Shown here: in pieces, positions 58,947-64,000 of the stretch
How the letters are laid out: each line of letters opens with the position of its first letter
Position numbering within the stretch: position 1 is the first letter of the stretch
From: Gammaproteobacteria bacterium
Lineage (GTDB): Bacteria > Pseudomonadota > Gammaproteobacteria > SZUA-229
Direction of reading: 5' to 3'
Assembly (NCBI GenBank): GCA_030148865.1
Contig: JASBSR010000010.1
Location: 60,768-124,767 of the forward strand
Length of the DNA stretch: 64,000 bases
Program-made: the position numbers and the translations under genes
Notes under the pieces: model-generated
Database searches by the model: none
Told to the model about the DNA's origin: nothing
Seen by the model: only the letters and a program-made list of their open reading frames with translations

Positions 58947-59221
58947 TGCGGTGACTTGTGCAGATTATACAGCCGTAGCTTTTTCCGCAAGGTGCCGCGA
59001 TTGAGGCCAAGGTACTCTGCGGCTTTCGACTGGTTGCCGCGAGTGTGTTCGAGCACGGCTTCGAGCAGAGGACGTTCCACCTGTTTCAATACCAGGGTAT
59101 ACATGTCGTGCGGTCGGGTGCCGTCCAGTTCGTATAAATAACGGCGAATAGAGTGTTTCACCGCATTATAGAGCTGCGAGATTTCCTGCGGGTCTGTTGC
59201 TGTTGCGTTTTCTTCTGCCAT
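58940..59221 (-). CDS. fis: DNA-binding protein Fis
   Basis: A 93-residue Fis, close to the E. coli length (98). The C-terminal [31 protein letters not shown] (in parts: [20 protein letters not shown]) is unambiguous; the N-terminal arm is short and acidic. Fis bends DNA and shapes nucleoid and promoter activity. It follows dusB by 14 bases, the universal dusB-fis operon. The last residues QL and the stop lie in the palindrome. Confidence 0.95.
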   Translation of the reverse strand: MAEENATATDPQEISQLYNAVKHSIRRYLYELDGTRPHDMYTLVLKQVERPLLEAVLEHTRGNQSKAAEYLGLNRGTLRKKLRLYNLHKSPQL

Positions 59222-59235
59222 GTTACCTGGACCAG

Positions 59236-60222
59236 TTAAGCGGCTAAAGGTTTAGCCTGGTTTTGGCTACGCAGGAAAGTTGAGACCATTTCAAGCTGAG
59301 TTTCAGCAGATTCAATTTTATTGATGCTGCTCCAGAAAACCCCAGCCTTGGTGTGTTGCCTGCAGTACCAGCCAATGTGTTTGCGTGCAATGCGCACGCC
59401 CATATGCTCACCATAAAAATCATACAGGTTTTTCAGGTGCTTGACCATGACGCGCTCGATTTCCTCGGGGGGGATCTCGACGGCGCTTTGCCTGTTGTCT
59501 ATGAGTTCTAGTATCTGTTTGAAAATCCAGGGATTTCCCTGTGCGGCGCGGCCAATCATGAGGCCGTCAGCGCCGGTTCTGGTGAGCACTTCGCGAGCTT
59601 TTTCGGCACTGTCGATGTCACCATTGGCGATGATCGGAATATGCAGCTGCTGTTTGATCGCGGCGATGGTGTCATATTCAGCCTCGCCGGCAAATTTGCA
59701 GCTGCGGGTGCGACCGTGGATCGCCAGTGCCTGAATGCCGCTGTCTTCGGCAATGCGGGCAATTGTGGCTGCGTTACGATTGTCAGGATCCCAGCCGGTG
59801 CGAATTTTTAAGGTGACCGGTACTTCGACTGCGCTGACCACGCTGTGCAGAATCTGGCGTACCAGCGTTTCATTTTTGAGCAATGCGGAACCGGCCATGA
59901 CTTGGCAGACTTTTTTCGCCGGGCAGCCCATATTAATATCGATAATCTGGGCGCCATGGTCGACATTAAATTTTGCTGCGGCCGCCATCTGTGCAGGCTC
60001 GGTGCCGGCAATCTGTATACTGCGCGGTGTGCTCTCACCGCTGTGTTCGAGGCGCAGGCGGGTTTTGCGGGTATGCCAGAGTTTGCTGTTGGAGGTCACC
60101 ATTTCCGAGACCGCCATGGCGGCGCCGAGTTCCCGGCAGAGCATACGAAACGGACGATCAGTGACGCCTGCCATCGGGGCGAGGATCAGCGGGTTGTCGA
60201 GCTGGTAAGGACCGATGTGCAT
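59236..60222 (-). CDS. dusB: tRNA-dihydrouridine synthase B
   Basis: A 328-residue FMN TIM-barrel enzyme that reduces uridines in the tRNA D-loop. [16 protein letters not shown] opens it, with [12 protein letters not shown] (catalytic Cys), [19 protein letters not shown] and [11 protein letters not shown]. It heads dusB-fis. The upstream DUF3426-type gene and prmA are on the same strand with gaps of 11 and 19 bases, so prmA-DUF3426-dusB-fis may be one transcript. Confidence 0.95.
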   Translation of the reverse strand: MHIGPYQLDNPLILAPMAGVTDRPFRMLCRELGAAMAVSEMVTSNSKLWHTRKTRLRLEHSGESTPRSIQIAGTEPAQMAAAAKFNVDHGAQIIDINMGCPAKKVCQVMAGSALLKNETLVRQILHSVVSAVEVPVTLKIRTGWDPDNRNAATIARIAEDSGIQALAIHGRTRSCKFAGEAEYDTIAAIKQQLHIPIIANGDIDSAEKAREVLTRTGADGLMIGRAAQGNPWIFKQILELIDNRQSAVEIPPEEIERVMVKHLKNLYDFYGEHMGVRIARKHIGWYCRQHTKAGVFWSSINKIESAETQLEMVSTFLRSQNQAKPLAA

Positions 60223-60233
60223 GGCAGCCGATT

Positions 60234-60938
60234 CTACAAGAAGCTGAATTCGTATGTCATGGCAGTTTTGCCCGGGTCCTGGATTTCCAGCGTGAAGCTG
60301 GCTTCGCCGCCAGCCGCCAGCAATCGGGTGTTGCTGTTTGTTAGCGCTAAATATTCGCTCGGGCTAAACCGTCGTGCTGCGACCAGGCCACCGCGAACAT
60401 CAGAGAAATCGATGCGCACATCGGGGTAGGGCTGTTCGTGATCGGCGTGGTTGATCATACTGACTTTGATCATGAGCGCGTTTTTCAGTGTCGGATGGCT
60501 GTAAACATTGCGGCTCAGCATTTCAATTTTGTCGGGTTCGCGCACCGGTTCCAGTTCACAGTGTAAATAGCCGCAGGCTTTTTTTAGCCAGGGTTTGAGT
60601 TCAGCCTGCTGCTGCAATTGATTGCGGTGAAACCAGGCATATTCACCCGCCAGCGCCAGCGCCAGTATCAGAATCAATACACTCCAGACCAGTCCGGACC
60701 AGAGTCCCGCGCCGCGAGCCGGTGTGCGGAAGGCGTCGGGAATCACTGCACGTGCTGGCTCATCGAGCAGGTGATGCTCAAAGTCAGGTATTTCGGTCTG
60801 GTGTTCAGTTGCCGCCGGTCTCGCCAGGGCGTCGAAGGTTAGCTGGCACACACCGCAGCGCACCATGCCGTCAGCCATGCCGAGCTGGGTGTCGGTGAGC
60901 CGAAACACAGTTTTGCAATGGGGGCAGGTAGTTTGCAT
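60234..60938 (-). CDS. Zinc-ribbon and DUF3426-domain protein
   Basis: A 234-residue membrane-anchored protein. Residues 1-38 form a zinc ribbon (CPHC and CGVC pairs) of the MJ0042 type, typical of an N-terminal zinc-finger. A membrane span is at about 82-103, and the periplasmic C-terminal domain has SRNVYSHPTLKNALMIKVSM, the DUF3426 hallmark (in parts: HPTLKNALMIKVSM). Homologues lie between prmA and dusB in Gammaproteobacteria. Function is unknown. Confidence 0.85.
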   Translation of the reverse strand: MQTTCPHCKTVFRLTDTQLGMADGMVRCGVCQLTFDALARPAATEHQTEIPDFEHHLLDEPARAVIPDAFRTPARGAGLWSGLVWSVLILILALALAGEYAWFHRNQLQQQAELKPWLKKACGYLHCELEPVREPDKIEMLSRNVYSHPTLKNALMIKVSMINHADHEQPYPDVRIDFSDVRGGLVAARRFSPSEYLALTNSNTRLLAAGGEASFTLEIQDPGKTAMTYEFSFL

Positions 60939-60957
60939 GACGGAATATTGCAGACAA

Positions 60958-61839
60958 TCAATGGCGTCTGCAACCGTGCAGCATCACCCAGTCGTCTTCG
61001 TGCTGGGTCGCGGCCATGTCGAAATATGGGGTATAGGCAGTGCGCACGGTGTCCGCCTGTTCGCGCAAAATTCCTGACAGTACAATATGTCCCTGCGGTT
61101 TGACACAGTCAGCCAGTCGTGAGGAAAGTTCGACCAGTGGCCCGCTGAGAATATTGGCAGCGACGATATCATAGCGATTTTGTTCCCGGCTGCGCGCCTC
61201 GAAGGCGGCCACGGCAAAAAGATCCAGGCGTTCACTGACCCGGTTGGCACGGGCGTTGTCGCTGCTGGCGAGCAACGCCTGCTCGTCAATGTCGACGCCG
61301 TCGGCGTGTTGCACGCCGAGCATTAGCGCGGCAATGGCGAGTATCCCCGAACCACAGCCGAAATCGAGCAGGGTGGGTTGCTGGTCGACATGGGCGTCCA
61401 GCCAGCGTAAACACAGCGCTGTGGTCGGATGCGTGCCGGTGCCGAAGGCGAGGCCTGGGTCGAGGCGCAGATTGACCGCTGCCGGATCCGGTGGTGGCAC
61501 ATGCCAGGGGCAGACCCAGAGTCGCTGGCCGAACTGCATGGCGTGATAGTCGTCCATCCAGGCACGGGTCCAGTCCTGATCAGCTAGCGGCGCGACTGTG
61601 AACGCGTCGCTGGGAATCCCCAGCCGCAGGTCTAACGCGGTGGTGTCCGCGCTGGCGGCGAACAGGCCGGTAACAATAATATTGTCCCAGATCGGGGTTT
61701 CCCCCGGGCCGGGTTCCAGAATCGGCTGATTTTCCGCGTCTTTCAGCGTCACACTGAGCGCGCCAAGCCTGAGCAGGGCAGCCTCGATGTCGGCTGCGCG
61801 GCTTTGCGTGGTGGTAATTGCGACCTGTGTCCAGCTCAT
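60958..61839 (-). CDS. prmA: Ribosomal protein L11 methyltransferase
   Basis: A 293-residue SAM methyltransferase that trimethylates L11 before or after assembly. The N-terminal recognition domain (about 1-60) is followed by LWVCPWHVP, GLAFGTGTHPTTALCL, the SAM loop LLDFGCGSGILAIAAL and VAANILSGPLVEL. It is first of the prmA-DUF3426-dusB-fis run. Confidence 0.95.
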   Translation of the reverse strand: MSWTQVAITTTQSRAADIEAALLRLGALSVTLKDAENQPILEPGPGETPIWDNIIVTGLFAASADTTALDLRLGIPSDAFTVAPLADQDWTRAWMDDYHAMQFGQRLWVCPWHVPPPDPAAVNLRLDPGLAFGTGTHPTTALCLRWLDAHVDQQPTLLDFGCGSGILAIAALMLGVQHADGVDIDEQALLASSDNARANRVSERLDLFAVAAFEARSREQNRYDIVAANILSGPLVELSSRLADCVKPQGHIVLSGILREQADTVRTAYTPYFDMAATQHEDDWVMLHGCRRH

Positions 61840-62064
61840 TTCTGTTATTGCTCTCGGCGGTGATGCGCGGGTTAAGCGGCTTCAGTTGTGGTGTTAGTCC
61901 AGATTCAATCTTACATGTCTGAATGACGGTTATTGGTATCTACTGACAAAAATTTTGTCAGCAATTGAAAAGCCTGCCTGGCTTTTCGCGTGGTTTGCGT
62001 GATTCGCGGCCAGTTTTGCCGCTGGACGGTCGCAGTCAGCAGACAGTAGTATATAGTTGCAGTA

Positions 62065-62559
62065 ATGGATCTGCGCTCAATGGCATCAGGCATGAATCAA
62101 GAACTATTTGACAATGGCAGAACCGCGCTCAGGGCGGGTGATTTTAAGGCCGCAGAGCGAGATTTTCGTAGTGTCATGGATGCCATCGACGAGCAAAATG
62201 AGCACCATAGCCGGGTGGCTTCGTATCTCGGGCTTGCGCAGGTGCTCAATGCCAATCCCAATGGTTTGCTTCTGTGTCGCGATGCGGCCAGCTCGGAAGT
62301 GCTCGATGGTCAGGTGTTTCTCAATCTGGCGGCGGCTGAATGGCATTCGAATAACCGCAAACGTGCCATTGATGCCCTGCATCGCGGGGGCAAAATTGAT
62401 ACTGAGCACAGTCAGCTTAAGCGGGCAATACAGCTCGCCGACTGTCGCAGACGCGTAGTGTTTGGCTTTCTGCCGCGCGCGCATCCGCTCAACCGTCTCG
62501 TTGGCCGCATGTTGCGCAGCACACCGAGCGCACTCAGCGTTGATACTCTGTTATATTAG
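62065..62559 (+). CDS. TPR-like hypothetical protein upstream of rnpB
   Basis: A 164-residue soluble protein; residues about 10-110 have a TPR-like helix pattern (ALRAGDFKAAERDFRSVMDA, then YLGLAQVL and VFLNLAAAEWHSNNRKRAID). The C-terminus contains RVVFGFLPRAHPLNRLVGRM. I do not recognise a named family. ATGs at 62080 or 62092 are also possible, because a TATAGT hexamer at 62052-62057 would make 62065 nearly leaderless. It ends immediately before rnpB. Confidence 0.6.
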   Translation: MDLRSMASGMNQELFDNGRTALRAGDFKAAERDFRSVMDAIDEQNEHHSRVASYLGLAQVLNANPNGLLLCRDAASSEVLDGQVFLNLAAAEWHSNNRKRAIDALHRGGKIDTEHSQLKRAIQLADCRRRVVFGFLPRAHPLNRLVGRMLRSTPSALSVDTLLY

Positions 62560-62561
62560 GC

Positions 62562-62917
62562 GTGGGAGTCGGCCAGACAATCGCGCTGCGCGTATGTGCA
62601 GGGAGGAAAGTCCGGGCTCCACAGGACAGAGTGCCAGGTAACGCCTGGGGGGCGCGAGCCCACGGAAAGTGCCACAGAAAATATACCGTCTCAACTTGTT
62701 GGGATAAGGGTGAAAACGTGAGGTAAGAGCTCACGAGCTTTGTTAGTGATAGCAAGGTTGGTAAACCCCGGGAGTTGAAAGACCAAATAGGCTAACGCAT
62801 GTAGGGCTGCTCGTCCGATGTTAGTGGGTAGGTCGTTAGAGGTAAATGGCAACATTTATCCTGGATTAATGATAGAAATCCTTTTAGGAGGAAACAGAAC
62901 CCGGCTTATAGGTTTGC
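62562..62917 (+). ncRNA. rnpB: RNase P RNA, probably chimeric
   Basis: The 5' half has the proteobacterial pattern: GAGTCGGCCAGACAATCGC, GGGAGGAAAGTCCGGGCTCC, and GCCAGGTAACGCCTGGGGGG. The 3' half has the conserved ACAGAACCCGGCTTATA end. However the 5' P1 strand (GGGAGTCGGCC) does not pair with the observed 3' end (GGTTTGC), and the P2 3' strand expected to match GACAATCGC is missing. The 3' half is AT-rich. A join near 62660-62700 between two species' genes is the best explanation. Confidence 0.75.
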
Positions 62918-62934
62918 ATTTTTATATGAAACAA

Positions 62935-62966
62935 AAAAGTGGCGTTACCTTGGTAGTGCCACTTTT
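62935..62966. terminator. Bidirectional terminator-like hairpin after rnpB
   Basis: AAAAGTGGC (62935-62943) and GCCACTTTT (62958-62966) form a stem with A and T runs on both sides. It could end both the rnpB-side transcript and the convergent minus-strand gene. Confidence 0.65.
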
Positions 62967-62969
62967 GTT

Positions 62970-63281
62970 TTATTTGATTATTCTTAACGAAGATCCAAGG
63001 TGTTCCATTGGTTCAATAACTGCTGGTGCGGTTAAGCCTCTTTCGTCTCTGTGTTGCTGAAAAGAAAGAAAAGAAGGCGTATTTAAAATCTGCTGTTGTA
63101 TCTCTTCATTTTCGTACATAGAAACATGCACAAAAGTTAGTCCGTCCTCTTTAACGTAAACATGGTACAGGAACTTGCTGTGTTGCAGTTCTCTAAAATC
63201 AGCTAAAAAAGCAGCAATATTACGTTTATTCTCTTCAACAAATTCGGCGTTAATTTGGTAAGTAACCTGTACTGCAATCAT
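62970..63281 (-). CDS. Antibiotic biosynthesis monooxygenase (ABM)-fold small protein
   Basis: A 103-residue protein with a ferredoxin-like alpha-beta pattern: MIAVQVTYQINAEFVEENKR, a FRELQHSKFLYHVYVKED hairpin, TFVHVSMYENEEIQQQIL and HRDERGLTAPAVIEP. Proteins of this fold are monomeric or dimeric oxidases or merely stress-related; no catalytic residue can be fixed. Codon use is AT-rich, unlike the DNA before 62.6 kb. Confidence 0.6.
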   Translation of the reverse strand: MIAVQVTYQINAEFVEENKRNIAAFLADFRELQHSKFLYHVYVKEDGLTFVHVSMYENEEIQQQILNTPSFLSFQQHRDERGLTAPAVIEPMEHLGSSLRIIK

Positions 63282-63341
63282 ATTCTTATTTTTTGCTTTT
63301 AGTAAATGTACAAAAACGTTTTATCGTTTTAGAGCGCCTAT

Positions 63342-63371
63342 AAAAAAAGACCTTGTACTTAAACAAGGTCT
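63342..63371 (-). terminator. Intrinsic terminator of the histone-like gene
   Basis: On the minus strand AAGACCTTG pairs with CAAGGTCTT (63347-63371) and is followed by a seven-base T run. It is correctly placed for the gene ending near 63405. Confidence 0.75.
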
Positions 63372-63404
63372 TCCATTAATTACTTTGAGCGGTTATTATT
63401 TTGC

Positions 63405-63575
63405 GCTATTTTTTTTCTCTGTAACTTCAGTACGAATTTCTTGAGCTAAACCTTTAAGATCTTGCATAGCTTTACGTACTCTAGTTCCTGCAGCTGAATT
63501 ACCTGCGTTGTAAAATTTCTCTACGTCTGCCTCGATAGCGGCAACTACTTCTTTAACTTTTGCAAATTTTTCCAT
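63405..63575 (-). CDS. Histone H1-like protein Hc1 (Bacteroidota type)
   Basis: A small, strongly helical protein of about 56 residues: MEKFAKVKEVVAAIEADVEK, then NAGNSAAGTRVRKAMQDLKG and a Lys-rich end. This is the pattern of Bacteroidota histone H1-like (Hc1) proteins. The 3' end lies in an A-run, so one base more or less would extend the tail by about three residues (to near 63396). It is not expected in a gammaproteobacterium. Confidence 0.75.
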
Positions 63576-63699
63576 TGTTATAATTTTAATTTATTGGTCA
63601 AATATATCATTTAAACGGAATAAACAAGCAATTCTTTCTTTTTTTGATATTCTTTTTTGCCGTAAGTTTTTAACAATTCACATTTCGTAGATGTTGCTC

Positions 63700-64000
63700 C
63701 TATTTAATAATGGTCAATAAACACACACATTCTGTATGGGCAATGGCCTGAAATGGGTAATCATAGTGGTAGTTAAGTAGCTGTCCTACTGAAAGATACT
63801 GTTTATCTTCTTTTGCGGTAAAACTTAAGTCACCTTCAATCATATACAGGTTCATTAGTAAATGACCTTCTTCATTGCCTGACTGTATTTTTTCATCTTT
63901 TTTTAGTGCCACTAAGGTCAAAGTAGTGTGTTCTGACTTAAAAACGGTGATGGCATTCTTCCCATTTTCATGGTATGAAGATTCATTTTTGATCTCTTTG
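63700..64000 (-). CDS. Cupin-like small protein (5' end beyond the window)
   Basis: The open frame continues to the window edge, so the start is not visible. Ninety-nine codons are seen. TVFKSEHTTLTLVALKKDEK and LMNLYMIEGDLSFTAKEDKQ, followed by LSVGQLLNYHYDYPFQAIAHT, give the alternating strands and glycine turn of a small cupin barrel. The usual metal-binding HxH motif is not evident in the visible part. Codon use is AT-rich like its neighbours. Confidence 0.5.
   Translation of the reverse strand, partial: KEIKNESSYHENGKNAITVFKSEHTTLTLVALKKDEKIQSGNEEGHLLMNLYMIEGDLSFTAKEDKQYLSVGQLLNYHYDYPFQAIAHTECVCLLTIIK

Noticed and set aside
59845..60429. Plus-strand frame of 194 codons antisense to dusB and the DUF3426 gene
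   Set aside because: It overlaps two conserved genes on the other strand and has no start signal.

Overview
The first ~62.6 kb reads as one chromosomal stretch of a heterotrophic or facultative gammaproteobacterium. The evidence is gene order. The blocks hemA-prfA-prmC-moeB, divergent TPR lipoprotein-lolB-ispE-tRNA(Gln)-prs-rplY-pth-ychF, mreBCD-gatCAB, rhlB//trxA-rho and dusB-fis-purH match the arrangement in Pseudomonas and related Gammaproteobacteria. I cannot name a genus. The many intergenic palindromes and an apparent assembly join suggest a metagenome-derived contig.

Layout. 0-6 kb: the 5' end of amgK, an NAD(P)-binding reductase-like gene, then ampD-ampE-phosphatase (cell-wall recycling) and the Rep helicase. 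6-9 kb: an iron permease with a fused cytochrome c domain behind a Fur-box-like promoter, and ttcA. 9.3-16.1 kb: mreBCD divergent from gatCAB, then cyaY. 16-29 kb: JAMM-like gene, moeB, prmC, prfA, hemA, and on the other strand the TPR/lolB/ispE/prs/rplY/pth/ychF series with tRNA-Gln and tRNA-Met. 29.4-30.1 kb: a decayed GNAT toxin with a small intact partner. 30-39 kb: purEK, rhlB, trxA-rho, modABC, purD. 39.9-51.6 kb: the microaerobic respiration region, with ccoS, ccoI, fnr, hemN, ccoNOQP, ccoG and ccoH. FNR sits beside the cbb3 oxidase structural and assembly genes and the anaerobic haem gene hemN, and two FNR/Anr-like boxes lie next to hemN. 51.6-62.6 kb: a CPA2 antiporter, a sirohydrochlorin chelatase-like gene, metE//metR, purH, fis-dusB, a DUF3426-type protein, prmA, a TPR-like protein and rnpB.

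The last ~1.1-1.35 kb does not fit. The RNase P RNA gene starts as a proteobacterial type, but its 3' half and terminal helix do not pair with the 5' half. Beyond it the DNA is visibly AT-rich and carries small Bacteroidota-style genes: an ABM-fold protein, a histone H1/Hc1-like protein and a cupin-like protein. The simplest reading is a chimeric join inside the conserved core of rnpB.

The main accessory signal is a set of dispersed intergenic palindromes. They include types built on CCACAGAG/CTCTGTGG, CCGCAAAG/CTTTGCGG, CACAGATGAACGCAGAT and GAAAAGTGAAAA arms. They often abut stop codons, are sometimes nested, and in one case supply the last codons of purK. Two MITE-like elements and a tRNA-Gln-derived repeat cluster with an att-like 17-bp duplication add to this. 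No CRISPR array, prophage or full insertion sequence was seen.
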